From: Paraglaciecola marina
GTDB lineage: Bacteria; Pseudomonadota; Gammaproteobacteria; Enterobacterales; Alteromonadaceae
NCBI RefSeq assembly: GCF_004360155.1
Contig: NZ_ML178720.1
Span: forward strand, 388,355-452,354
DNA length: 64,000 nucleotides
Direction: 5' to 3'
Shown: one piece after another, positions 48,901 to 57,034 of the stretch
Numbering within the stretch: position 1 is the first letter of the stretch
How the letters are laid out: each line of letters starts with the position of its first letter
Position numbers and translations under genes: made by a program
Notes under the pieces: generated by a model
What the model saw: only the letters and a program-made list of their open reading frames with translations
Database searches by the model: none
What the model was told of the DNA's origin: nothing

Positions 48901-49039
48901 ATACATTCATTGCAAATAAAAACATTGCAAAAAATACTATGATAGATGAGCTCCAGTTACGCTTTTGCTCACCGAGTGGTGATTTGCGAACAGTCTTATG
49001 TAACCACCCTTTTAGAAAGTTTTTGTGTTGTGTTGACAT
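45980..49039 (-). CDS. TonB-dependent receptor with N-terminal carboxypeptidase-regulatory domain
   Basis: 1019 residues from the ATG at 49039 (AGGTGA five bases ahead; a GTG three codons earlier lies inside that site). A long basic leader and signal peptide end AMNVSAQ. Residues about 50-140 form a CarboxypepD-regulatory-like fold (GEIVGKVSGPDGTPLENVAI, SSVSKENGNYRL), followed by a putative TonB box (KIAVYG), a plug (150-270) and a 22-strand barrel ending LTAAFSF. There is no STN signalling domain, so it is a transporter rather than a transducer. Substrate is inferred as muropeptides or glycan fragments from its neighbours. Predicted size is typical for polymer-fragment receptors. Confidence 0.9.
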   Translation of the reverse strand: MSTQHKNFLKGWLHKTVRKSPLGEQKRNWSSSIIVFFAMFLFAMNVSAQQVGEIVGKVSGPDGTPLENVAIEAKGDVLPKPRSSVSKENGNYRLQLLPPGSYDVKFTAPSGETKSVTVAVNLDGKTSLNIQIGDSDLEKIAVYGQALTTSTNASLGNSLNSDALDVLPTAVEYSSLLRLMPGVQVTSDSVRGPSAGASGQDNGYKMDGANLSVPLFGILASSPSTHDIAHVSVERGGARAVGFNRNAGVTLNTESKSGTDEWKGDLTYRLQKGSWQADDEDGLSTEDDIAYITVGVGGPIIEEQLYFYGSYYTRDDSKGSGTNARGALPDITNEREEYFGKFTWTPIDDVLINASYRSSEVTETNQEIYENNAASTATDGVNEFEVLVIDGSWIINDSTTFNMSYADTKQSSGSFPITDLGFRGQSGDSLDLTDLASQGYFTVPDLEIRTGADASEQALIDAYNAGATPLITQYGINGEALGSVGAAATINDNAYLGETIEMSLDHVMDIGNTSHELHFGIQQEEGSEELFRVSNGWGSIEYWGGLDIDDGGIVAPTGDPIPVGTAYRATVQTRGFDAGGLTGPLVSASKSINIAVNDTIYWEDFTFDLGFLLSQDEIVGQGLRKADTSSGWEEARGNTYVMKKIGFSETFQPRLTATWDYSPDASAFVSFARYNPGVSSLARAASWDRNTGGSTTRVYFDENGSFLDSETNVSSTGKLFAAGLNPRTVQEFIIGHQTAWKDNWTIRNHLRYRRTWNFWEDTNNNSRIVYDCASYQDRVASFADLYPDLVADAAECRFDSPEPKELYIPVNNLVDEGTYVIAQLDGAYTKYLEASMEVDYKSENFFSTSSIVWSHYYGNFDQDGTTRFNNDQGSFIGSSNIADSWYGQLWGSYTNGNLRANRTWQFKSYGAYDFSWNASLGYLAYWQSGHNWAHQWASTFYLEPRGSRETPSHWQLDLNYTQNFDFASRYGFQLRIDVFNLFDKQTGYNPQPRYSDSELGVYRSHENPRRVQLTAAFSF

Positions 49040-49170
49040 GTGTTTCACCTGTTTTTTAAATTATTTATTTAAGTGACCTTGCTACAGAAATCCCGACACC
49101 AACTCTTATGTTGTGGCTGTTACTTAAGGAAAACTGGTTGTTATTTAACAAACATTAACCAAGCAGGTCA

Positions 49171-49195
49171 AGAATAATTTTTTCCAATTATTACA
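49171..49195. promoter_or_regulatory. Candidate MurR operator, site 3
   Basis: AGAATAATTTTTTCCAATTA... with core GAATA-ATT-TTTTC, one mismatch from the perfect repeat. Shares AGAATAATT, TTCCAAT and TTACA with site 4 in the same order. It is about 133 bp upstream of the receptor start, the same distance as site 2 from murR. Confidence 0.48.
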
Positions 49196-49383
49196 ATATA
49201 TATAAATAATTTATCTTTGTGCAGACTTAAAATACAATTTATAGAAAAATTTCGTGGGAAACTTTTTAACTCAGGGTTAACTACTAATTAAATAGCCAAT
49301 GAAGATAAGTATTAGCAAAAGGTTAATGATCTAATTAAAGATTTATATATAAAATCGTTTATTATTAGTCCCAAAATATGTGT

Positions 49384-49408
49384 AGAATAATTATTCCAAT
49401 ATTTACAG
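49384..49408. promoter_or_regulatory. Candidate MurR operator, site 4
   Basis: AGAATAATTATTCCAATATT... containing the perfect 12-base palindrome GAATAATTATTC. It lies about 51 bp upstream of the amidase start, where a repressor could block the promoter. Confidence 0.55.
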
Positions 49409-49446
49409 CGACACAATAATTTTTTATTCTTAAGGCGAGGTTTGTT

Positions 49447-51939
49447 ATGCAGTTCGGTGTTCATCATCATTCGTATAGTGAAAAAAAATCACCACTATCG
49501 CATAGCAAGTGGCTAATAGTGCCTTTAACACTGCTTATTGTGAGCTGTACATCTTTACCCCTTTCCCACATGCAATCAAAAAATTACAGCCAAAGAATCA
49601 AATTTTTGGTGATGCATTACACAGCCATAGATTACCAAGAATCTGTCACGGCTTTAGTTGAAGAAGGTGGCTTGAGCGCTCATTACCTTATTCCAGAAAG
49701 TAACGACCCTAGCTATCAAGATAAAGAATTAAGAGTCATTCAATTAGTCGATGAATCAGGCCGGGCATGGCATGCAGGGCGAAGTTACTGGCAAGGTAGA
49801 AAAGACTTAAATGACCAATCTTTAGGCATTGAAATAGTGAATGTGCCCGAATGTATGCGTGACACGTCTGTTTCCAATACACAAAAACGAGAAAACGATA
49901 CTAGCCGCCTTTGTGTTTTCCCCGATTACGATTCTAAGCAAATTGATTTATTAATCACTTTGTCAAAAGATATTTTAGCTCGAAACCCAGATATATCGCC
50001 TACTGCTGTGGTGGGCCATTCTGATATCTCCCCTACTCGTAAAAACGACCCAGGCCCTCGATTCCCTTGGTATCAACTCTATCAAAACGGTATAGGTGCT
50101 TGGTACGACAATGATACCCTCAAAAAATATTGGGAAATGTTTAATGCCTCTCCGGCCAGCATAGGCTTAATACAACACGCCTTAAATGTGTATGGATATG
50201 GCATAGTCGAAACTGGCTTTACCGATGGTGCAACTTTAGATACCTTATCTGCTTTTCAAATGCACTTTTTACCTTGGTCAGTAAACGGCAAGCTCGATAG
50301 CAAAACCTCAGCCGCGTTATTTGCGTTAATAGATAAGTATTTTCCAAAACATATTGAAGCCTTACTTGAGCGCTACGAACAAGAAAAACAACCCAAACAG
50401 CCCCCAAAAAGTTTAGGCTATTACCAAGTAAATGAGGTATTCCCCAACACTGAACGTAGCACTCGCGAGTGGGTAAACGATCGCACAATATTTAAAAGTT
50501 ACCTCAATAAAGGCCAGATCATCATTGATAATATTGATGCAACAAGTGCTGATATTTACGTTAACGGTGAAAAACTCAATATAGAAACCCACTTAAAACC
50601 CTATCAAAGCTACCATTACTCTTTGGCCAAACGCACTAAGAATGGTGAGAATACCCTGAGGATTGAAAATGTGTTGCCAGAAGGTAGCAGTATTAAAGTG
50701 ATGATCCCCTACCCTGAATTAAACCTCGAAAAAACAGTCAATAGCGATAAGTTTGCCAAAGTAGATGAGCTTATCAATAACGATATAGAAGCAGGGTTTC
50801 CCGGAGCTGTATTGCTTGTATTGAAAGATGGTAAAGTCATTAAGAGAAGCGCTTATGGCTATGCCCGCAAATTTGCTGATGGAGGTGAAAAACTCACTCA
50901 TCCTATCAATATGCAAACTACCCAACTTTTTGACTTAGCCTCAAATACCAAAATGTTTGCTACTAACTTTGCACTAATGAAGTTAGTGTCTGAAGGTAAA
51001 ATTGATGTCACCCGCCCAATCAATGACTACTTACCTGAATATCAAGGACAAGGGCGTGAAAGCCGGTTAGTACGGGATTTATTGACACATTCAGCAGGCT
51101 ACTCTCCGCAAGTTCGCTTTTTCACTAAAGATAATGAATTAGGGCCCCAGTTTTTCTCTCAAAATAAACAACAAACTGAGCACTTACTATTATCTCGCGT
51201 GCCCTTTGAAACGGGTCGAAAAGCTAAAACTGTATATAGCGATACAGATTACATGCTGTTAAGTACCTTGATTGAACGTGTTACTCAAGAGCCTTTAGAT
51301 TTATATGTAGAGCAACAGATTTATCACCCTCTAGGCCTAGACAACACCCTATTTAACCCCCTACAAAAAGGCTTTACTAAAAACCAGTTTGCCGCCACAG
51401 AAATAATGGGGAATACCCGCGGTGGCACAGTAGACTTCGATAATGTTCGTACTTATGTATTACAGGGTGAAGTTCATGATGAAAAAGCGTTTCATTCCTT
51501 TGGTGGTGTTACTGGGCACGCAGGCCTGTTTTCAACAGTTGATGACCTAGCCGTCTTAACACAAACCCTTTTGAACGGAGGCGGTTACGGGAAAACCAAA
51601 GTATTTGCACAAGGCGTACTCGACCAATTTATAAAACCAGAAGAAGGTGAAGCTAGCTATGGCTTAGGTTGGCGCAGAGCAGCTCATGGTAAACGAAAAT
51701 GGCATTTTGGTCCCTATGCGAGCGCCTCTGCTTACGGCCATACTGGCTGGACAGGTACAGTCACTGTGATAGATCCTGAATATGACCTAGCCGTAATTTT
51801 ACTTACTAATGCGCGCCATAGTGAAATAGTAGAACGAGAAGAAGACAAAGGCCCAGAGTTTAACGGAAAACTGTTTGAAACGGGTAAATACGGCAGTATT
51901 GTAAGCTTGGTTTATGAAGCCGTGTTAGATAATGAGTAA
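49447..51939 (+). CDS. Fusion of AmiD-type zinc amidase and beta-lactamase-fold serine hydrolase
   Basis: 830-residue envelope protein; the signal ends with lipobox-like LLIVSC. Residues about 45-215 are an Amidase_2 domain like AmiD, with zinc ligands His57 (VMHYTAID), His191 (VVGHSDISP) and Asp201, ten residues later as in the family. A peptidoglycan-binding segment (about 235-310) and a linker domain (about 330-430) follow. Residues about 440-825 are a class C/AmpH-like serine hydrolase with Ser499-x-x-Lys502 (SNTK), Tyr597-Ser-Asp599 and His765-Thr-Gly. One protein thus carries two hydrolases, probably removing peptides from muropeptides and trimming them. AGGCGAGG precedes the ATG by six bases. 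First gene of the rightward operon. Confidence 0.93.
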   Translation: MQFGVHHHSYSEKKSPLSHSKWLIVPLTLLIVSCTSLPLSHMQSKNYSQRIKFLVMHYTAIDYQESVTALVEEGGLSAHYLIPESNDPSYQDKELRVIQLVDESGRAWHAGRSYWQGRKDLNDQSLGIEIVNVPECMRDTSVSNTQKRENDTSRLCVFPDYDSKQIDLLITLSKDILARNPDISPTAVVGHSDISPTRKNDPGPRFPWYQLYQNGIGAWYDNDTLKKYWEMFNASPASIGLIQHALNVYGYGIVETGFTDGATLDTLSAFQMHFLPWSVNGKLDSKTSAALFALIDKYFPKHIEALLERYEQEKQPKQPPKSLGYYQVNEVFPNTERSTREWVNDRTIFKSYLNKGQIIIDNIDATSADIYVNGEKLNIETHLKPYQSYHYSLAKRTKNGENTLRIENVLPEGSSIKVMIPYPELNLEKTVNSDKFAKVDELINNDIEAGFPGAVLLVLKDGKVIKRSAYGYARKFADGGEKLTHPINMQTTQLFDLASNTKMFATNFALMKLVSEGKIDVTRPINDYLPEYQGQGRESRLVRDLLTHSAGYSPQVRFFTKDNELGPQFFSQNKQQTEHLLLSRVPFETGRKAKTVYSDTDYMLLSTLIERVTQEPLDLYVEQQIYHPLGLDNTLFNPLQKGFTKNQFAATEIMGNTRGGTVDFDNVRTYVLQGEVHDEKAFHSFGGVTGHAGLFSTVDDLAVLTQTLLNGGGYGKTKVFAQGVLDQFIKPEEGEASYGLGWRRAAHGKRKWHFGPYASASAYGHTGWTGTVTVIDPEYDLAVILLTNARHSEIVEREEDKGPEFNGKLFETGKYGSIVSLVYEAVLDNE

Positions 51940-51949
51940 GGTCAAACCT

Positions 51950-53521
51950 ATGCCAAAGTTAACACTGAAGTATTTACTACCTTGTCTTTTATTAAGTGGA
52001 ATGAGCTTGATTACATATGCCGAACCAGTGCCGTTAGACCATAAAAAAATACAACAAATCATGGCACAGCTGCAGATACCGGGCGCTGCCTTAGGAATAG
52101 TTCAAAGCGGTAAAGTAATTGCCGCACAAGGGTTTGGTGTTAAAGCTATCGGCAAAGATGCCCCCATCGACGCCAATAGTATTTTCAAGATAGCCTCTAA
52201 TACCAAAGCCTTTACCACTGCGGCCCTTGCTATATTAGTGGACGAAGGAAAAATCAGCTGGAATGGTAAAGTACAAGATTATTTACCTGACTTTACGCTC
52301 CACGACCCTTGGGTAACCAAAGAATTTAACCTAATTGACTTATTAACCCACCGCAGTGGTTTAGGACTAGGAACTGGCGATTTAATGTTGTGGCCAGAGC
52401 CTTCTAGTTTTACCCGAGCAGAGGTTTTACATAATTTACGATACTTAAAACCCACAGGTGAATTTAGAGCTGACTATGCCTACGACAACCTACTTTACAT
52501 AGTTGCCAGTGAAATTATTCCCGCAGTTACAGGTATGAGTTGGGAAGCCTTTGTCGAGAAACGGATCATGCAACCACTTGCCATGGAACACTGTTTTGCT
52601 GGTAACGTTAGTTCACAAAAATTAAGCCATGTAGCAACACCACATGGCATAGTTGATGGCAAGCTACAAACTATTATCCGCCCGATAGACCCAGAAAAAC
52701 CTAGCGTATCGGCCCCCGCGGGCGGTATACAGTGCAGCCTAAATGACATGCTAACTTGGGTTCAAGTACAACTTAACCAAGGTAAAACAGCTACAGGCAA
52801 GTCGTTGTTTTCAGAAGCTCAGCATAAAATGATGTGGACACCACACACCATTATGCCGGTATCGTGGCGCAGTAAACATTTTGATAATACTCACCTAAGT
52901 GCCTATGGGTTAGGGTGGCGAATCAATGACATGAATGGCTATTTACAAGTCCATCACACCGGCAGCTTAGCTGGTATGTATTCTTTTGTGAGCTTGTTTC
53001 CAGAGTTGGATTTAGGCTTTGTTGTATTAACTAATCAGCAATCAAGTGCCGCTCGTAGCGCCTTAATGTACACGATTATGAAACCATACTTGGGTGATAA
53101 ACAAACTGATTGGCTATCCAAGTTTAGCCCTTCGAATAAGGCTGCAGCAAAACAACACGCGAATAAGCCAGAAAAAAGTGATGTAACAATAGACCTGAAT
53201 CACGCTGATGCCAAAGCTTATATTGGAACTTATGAAGATCCTTGGCTAGGGCGCTTTGTTATTGAACTAAGTGATAATAGCGAAAACGCATTCTTAAAAA
53301 TTAAAGCCTTACGAATAGAAAAATTTGTCGGTAAGTTGTATCAAATAAAAAATTCAAATCGGGTGCTGATACGCTGGGACGATCGAAGCTTAGAAGCAGA
53401 CGCCATTATTGATTTTAACCGTAACAAGCTAGGCAGTATTATCGGTATGACCCTTGCGCCAGCGTCAAAAGACGTGGATTTTAGTTATGATTTTCAGGAT
53501 TTAAATTTTACTAAACTCTAA
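51950..53521 (+). CDS. Secreted beta-lactamase-family serine hydrolase
   Basis: 523 residues with a signal peptide ending ITYAEP. The penicillin-recognising fold has Ser83-x-x-Lys86 (SNTK), Tyr178-Asp-Asn180 (YDN) and His336-Thr-Gly; a C-terminal DUF3471-like domain occupies about 415-520. The preferred ATG at 51950 uses AAGG, which overlaps the stop of the fusion gene; an ATG at 51932 is less well placed. In B. subtilis, AmiE of the murQRP-amiE-nagZ-namZ operon belongs to this fold and acts as a muramoyl-alanine amidase, so an amidase or D-aminopeptidase role is possible. Not a typical resistance lactamase. Confidence 0.87.
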   Translation: MPKLTLKYLLPCLLLSGMSLITYAEPVPLDHKKIQQIMAQLQIPGAALGIVQSGKVIAAQGFGVKAIGKDAPIDANSIFKIASNTKAFTTAALAILVDEGKISWNGKVQDYLPDFTLHDPWVTKEFNLIDLLTHRSGLGLGTGDLMLWPEPSSFTRAEVLHNLRYLKPTGEFRADYAYDNLLYIVASEIIPAVTGMSWEAFVEKRIMQPLAMEHCFAGNVSSQKLSHVATPHGIVDGKLQTIIRPIDPEKPSVSAPAGGIQCSLNDMLTWVQVQLNQGKTATGKSLFSEAQHKMMWTPHTIMPVSWRSKHFDNTHLSAYGLGWRINDMNGYLQVHHTGSLAGMYSFVSLFPELDLGFVVLTNQQSSAARSALMYTIMKPYLGDKQTDWLSKFSPSNKAAAKQHANKPEKSDVTIDLNHADAKAYIGTYEDPWLGRFVIELSDNSENAFLKIKALRIEKFVGKLYQIKNSNRVLIRWDDRSLEADAIIDFNRNKLGSIIGMTLAPASKDVDFSYDFQDLNFTKL

Positions 53522-53587
53522 TGACTACAGTACGAATAAATCACATGATAGCCTTAACCAAAAATATAATATTGGGATCACACTCCG

Positions 53588-54460
53588 ATGAATAACAAAC
53601 ACCCCCTTTATGTAGGAATTGATGGTGGGGGGACTAAGTGTAGCGCTCACCTATTCAATGCCAAGCGGGAGGTTTTAGGCAAGGGAGTGAGTGGCTCAGC
53701 TAATGCGGCCAGAAACTTATCACAAACCTTAGATTCTATTTTAAAGTCGGTTCATATGGCACTTTTAGATGCCAAGCTGAGTATTGAGGTAATTCCTAAG
53801 CTAAATGTGGCAGCGGGTTTAGCCGGTGCAACCGTACCTAGTGTGAGAGATAAATTACTTACTTGGCAGCACCCTTTTGCTAAATTTAAAGTAGACAGTG
53901 ACTTAGCCACCTGCAGTTACGGTGCACACGGCGGCGAAGATGGCGCATTGTTAATAATAGGGACAGGTTCATCCGCCGCGCGGTTACAATCTGGAGTGCT
54001 AACCCAATTTGGAGGGCATGGTTTTCTGTTAGGCGACAAAGGTAGCGGAGCTTGGTTAGGGCACTCAGCCGTATCTGCAACACTTGATGCGCTAGATGGC
54101 ATAACTAAGCTTAGTGACTTACACAATACAGTTTTAAGCAAGCTGGAAGTCAATTCAGCGGCCGATCTTGCACAAAAAATGATGGGAGCTACGCCCAGCC
54201 AATTTGCGGCTTTAGCACCAGAGGTTATTAAGTTGGAATCAACGGATGAGCAAGCCGCCAAGCTCATTCAAGAAGCAAGTATTTACCTTGAAAAACTCTG
54301 TCAAAGCACCCTAGAGAGGACAAAACTGCCATTAGTACTTATGGGAGGTTTAGCGCCATTTTTTAAAACTAAATTTAGCCCCGCTTTACAAAATGTTGTC
54401 GTTAGCCCTAAGGCTGGCCCAGAAAAAGGCGCATTATTTTTACTAGAGCGTACTGATTAA
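53588..54460 (+). CDS. BadF/BadG-family amino-sugar kinase (GlcNAc or glucosamine)
   Basis: 290 residues, ASKHA-type fold: phosphate-1 loop YVGIDGGGTKCSAHL, SGSANAARNL, the second loop LLIIGTGSSA, LLGDKGSGAWLG and adenosine-side LVLMGGLAP. It resembles marine NagK and Vibrio GspK proteins; the first phosphorylates GlcNAc, the second glucosamine. In this operon it should convert GlcNAc freed by the GH3 enzymes to GlcNAc-6-P for NagA. Cytoplasmic, no signal. Confidence 0.85.
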   Translation: MNNKHPLYVGIDGGGTKCSAHLFNAKREVLGKGVSGSANAARNLSQTLDSILKSVHMALLDAKLSIEVIPKLNVAAGLAGATVPSVRDKLLTWQHPFAKFKVDSDLATCSYGAHGGEDGALLIIGTGSSAARLQSGVLTQFGGHGFLLGDKGSGAWLGHSAVSATLDALDGITKLSDLHNTVLSKLEVNSAADLAQKMMGATPSQFAALAPEVIKLESTDEQAAKLIQEASIYLEKLCQSTLERTKLPLVLMGGLAPFFKTKFSPALQNVVVSPKAGPEKGALFLLERTD

Positions 54461-54490
54461 GATAACGCAAAACTTAAACGAGTCATAATT

Positions 54491-55924
54491 ATGTTAAACA
54501 ACAGCAAACAAAAAAATAAAAAGCCTATATCACTAGAGAAAGGCTTAGGCCTGATTATTCTTTTGTTTACGTTAAGCGCATTTAGCAGCTTAGCCGTAAG
54601 TAGCAATGTACCAGATATCACAAGCAAGCAATTAAACGCTGAATATTGGCAAAAAAAATTAGAAAGTAACGAGGTTATGGCGATGAAAAGCGAAGAAATA
54701 AGCGCATTCAATCAAGAGTTGTTTGCAAGCAACCCACACATTGTTGACCCTTTAACTAGCCCAAGTAAGTTAAGTAAAGCCGAACTAATCGAAAAAATAG
54801 AAAGCATAAGCCGCATCCCCAGCAGTCCACGTTTTTATGCCAATGGATCTCAGCTTTCTAAACATAACTTCGAAAGCTACACTGCAAATCTAAATATTGA
54901 AGGTGTTGCAGCAAAAAACACGGTTAAATTTGGTTTAGTCAGCAAACGCTCTGCATTACGCACCTTTCCAACATTAGATAAAGTGTTTAACAAAGCTATG
55001 GATTTAGATTTAGACCGCTTTCAAGAAACAGCGGTATTCCCTGGGGAAGCCGTAGCTATTTTACATAGCAGTAAAGATGGCAATTGGCTGTTAGTACAGA
55101 ACTACAACTACTTAGCTTGGGTACAACAAAATGACATAGCCATTGGTGATAAAGAGCAAATTGAAGACTACCTAGCCAGAAAAGATTTTCTCATGATCAC
55201 TGGTTCAAAAGTACTAACCAGCTATGTACCTAACGAAGTTGCCGTATCTGAGTTACAACTAGACATGGGAGTTAAATTACCGCTTCTTAGTGCCGCAGAG
55301 CAACAAGATGAATTATATGGTCAAAGTACATCGGGCAGCTATCAGGTAAAGCTTCCCACCCGTAATCAAGATGGCAGTCTTAGTATTCAAACTGCATTAA
55401 TTGGCCGTACCCAAGACGTAAATCAGGGATACCTAGACTACACACCGCAAAAAGTTATCGAACAAGGGTTTAAATTTTTGGGAGAGCGCTACGGCTGGGG
55501 CCACGACTATAATGGTAGAGACTGCACCGGTTTCGTAGGCGAAATATACAAGACCTTTGGAATATTGATGCCTCGTAACTCTGGACAACAAGGTAAAGGC
55601 ACATATGGCACAAACTTTCGTTTTGATAAAAATGCCACAACAGTTACAAAATTAAATGTAATCAACAAAATGCAAATAGGTGACCTTATTTATATTCCCG
55701 GCCACGTTATGATGTATTTAGGTGAAGAAGAAGGCAAACCGACTGTTATACATGACGTAAAAGGCTTAGCTTATTGGACGCCAGAAGGTGAGTTCTATCA
55801 AGGCTCGTTAAATGCGGTTTCGGTTACCCCCTTAATTAAGTTACATTTAAACGAAACTACATCTTATGTAGATCGAATCTACAACATTAAACGCCTTACT
55901 CTCAACAGTGTTGAAGGACTTTAA
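54491..55924 (+). CDS. Exported SH3 / NlpC-P60 cysteine endopeptidase
   Basis: 477 residues. One hydrophobic signal or anchor segment (about 20-38), an N-terminal NlpC-P60 stabilising region (60-150), two bacterial SH3 domains (about 155-320; KRSALRTFPTLDKVF starts the first) and the peptidase domain (325-465). Catalytic Cys345 sits in GRDCTGFV and His405 in YIPGHVMMYLG. Gram-negative enzymes of this layout cut the gamma-D-Glu-meso-DAP bond of peptides bearing a free L-Ala. The product L-Ala-D-Glu is the substrate of the epimerase encoded next, six bases on. Confidence 0.9.
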   Translation: MLNNSKQKNKKPISLEKGLGLIILLFTLSAFSSLAVSSNVPDITSKQLNAEYWQKKLESNEVMAMKSEEISAFNQELFASNPHIVDPLTSPSKLSKAELIEKIESISRIPSSPRFYANGSQLSKHNFESYTANLNIEGVAAKNTVKFGLVSKRSALRTFPTLDKVFNKAMDLDLDRFQETAVFPGEAVAILHSSKDGNWLLVQNYNYLAWVQQNDIAIGDKEQIEDYLARKDFLMITGSKVLTSYVPNEVAVSELQLDMGVKLPLLSAAEQQDELYGQSTSGSYQVKLPTRNQDGSLSIQTALIGRTQDVNQGYLDYTPQKVIEQGFKFLGERYGWGHDYNGRDCTGFVGEIYKTFGILMPRNSGQQGKGTYGTNFRFDKNATTVTKLNVINKMQIGDLIYIPGHVMMYLGEEEGKPTVIHDVKGLAYWTPEGEFYQGSLNAVSVTPLIKLHLNETTSYVDRIYNIKRLTLNSVEGL

Positions 55925-55930
55925 ATACCT

Positions 55931-57034
55931 ATGAAGATCACAGCTATACGCTTTGCAAAATTAGAAGTACCTCTGATAACTCCTTTTAAAACTGCTATGC
56001 GTACTGTGCAGAACATTACAGATTTAGTGATTATTATTGAAACAGATAAAGGGATATTAGGTTACGGCTCAGCACCCGCAACACCTGTTATTACAGGTGA
56101 TACTCACGGCTCTATAAGTTATGCCATAAGTACGGTAATTGGGCCGCAGATTATCGGTATGGATATTGAAGATTTGAATGGTATTTGCCATAAAATTCAA
56201 CATGCCCTTGTAGCCAACAGCAGCGCCAAAGCTGGGTTAGAAATCGCTATTTATGATCTATGGGCAAAACGTTTTGATGCACCACTGTACAAAATGTTAG
56301 GAGGCGGTAAGCCGCATTTAAAGACAGATGTAACCATTAGTGTTGACCATATCGATAAGATGTTAGCCGACGTTAATCTTGCCATAAAACAAGGCTTTGA
56401 CATTCTAAAGATAAAAATTGGTACGGATATCGAAAATGATATTTCACGAATACACGAAATTTATCAAGATGTAGCCAAACGGGCCATTATTAGATTAGAC
56501 GTTAACCAAGGTTGGACCGCTAAACAAACGGTTTACGCCATTCAGAAACTAGAAAACATGGGCGTCGAACTTGAGCTAATAGAGCAGCCAGTTAAGAGTA
56601 ATGATATCGCTGGTCTTGCCTATATTAGTGAACGGGTCACCACGCCCATAATGGCAGACGAAAGCGCGTTCTCACCGCAACAAGTTTTAGAGTTAATCCG
56701 TAGTGGTGCGGCTGACATTATTAATATTAAGCTAATGAAATGTTCAGGGCTAAGCCAAGCCATTAAAATTGCCGATATAGCTGAGCTACATGATATCCCC
56801 TGCATGATCGGTTGTATGCTAGAGGGTAGTATTAGTGTGGCTGCGGCAGCTCACTTAGCATCAGCAAAAGCATCGAGTATTTCACTGATAGACTTAGACG
56901 GCCCAGTATTGGGACAATACGACCCCGTTGTGGGTGGCGTGGACTTTAGTTTATCAAAGGTAGAATTGGGTCAAGGCTCTGGCCTTGGTATCGAAAGCAT
57001 AAAAGACTTACAGGAGCTAACTTGGCCATTTTAA
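55931..57034 (+). CDS. L-Ala-D/L-Glu dipeptide epimerase (enolase superfamily)
   Basis: 367 residues, cytoplasmic. Muconate-lactonising subgroup features: general bases KIKIG (K-x-K) at about 162 and Lys in INIKLMKCSGL, with metal ligands Asp in RLDVNQGW, Glu in ELIEQPV and Asp in MADESAF. The C-terminal DLDGP matches dipeptide epimerases such as E. coli YcjG (AEE). Specificity is inferred from context: it would convert L-Ala-D-Glu from wall peptides to L-Ala-L-Glu for ordinary peptidases. Directly follows the NlpC/P60 gene. Confidence 0.9.
   Translation: MKITAIRFAKLEVPLITPFKTAMRTVQNITDLVIIIETDKGILGYGSAPATPVITGDTHGSISYAISTVIGPQIIGMDIEDLNGICHKIQHALVANSSAKAGLEIAIYDLWAKRFDAPLYKMLGGGKPHLKTDVTISVDHIDKMLADVNLAIKQGFDILKIKIGTDIENDISRIHEIYQDVAKRAIIRLDVNQGWTAKQTVYAIQKLENMGVELELIEQPVKSNDIAGLAYISERVTTPIMADESAFSPQQVLELIRSGAADIINIKLMKCSGLSQAIKIADIAELHDIPCMIGCMLEGSISVAAAAHLASAKASSISLIDLDGPVLGQYDPVVGGVDFSLSKVELGQGSGLGIESIKDLQELTWPF

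Larger units (their letters stand above)
49040..49446. promoter_or_regulatory. Divergent receptor / amidase intergenic region
   Basis: 407 bp without a gene. It contains two copies of one 25-base motif about 213 bp apart, one nearer each divergent gene (49171-49195 and 49384-49408), and AT-rich tracts. The promoters of the leftward receptor and the rightward peptidoglycan hydrolase operon must lie here. Confidence 0.65.

Noticed and set aside
51950..53521. Antibiotic-resistance beta-lactamase
   Set aside because: Although the fold motifs are present, KTG is HTG, a DUF3471-like tail is present and the context is wall-fragment catabolism; a resistance role is unsupported.
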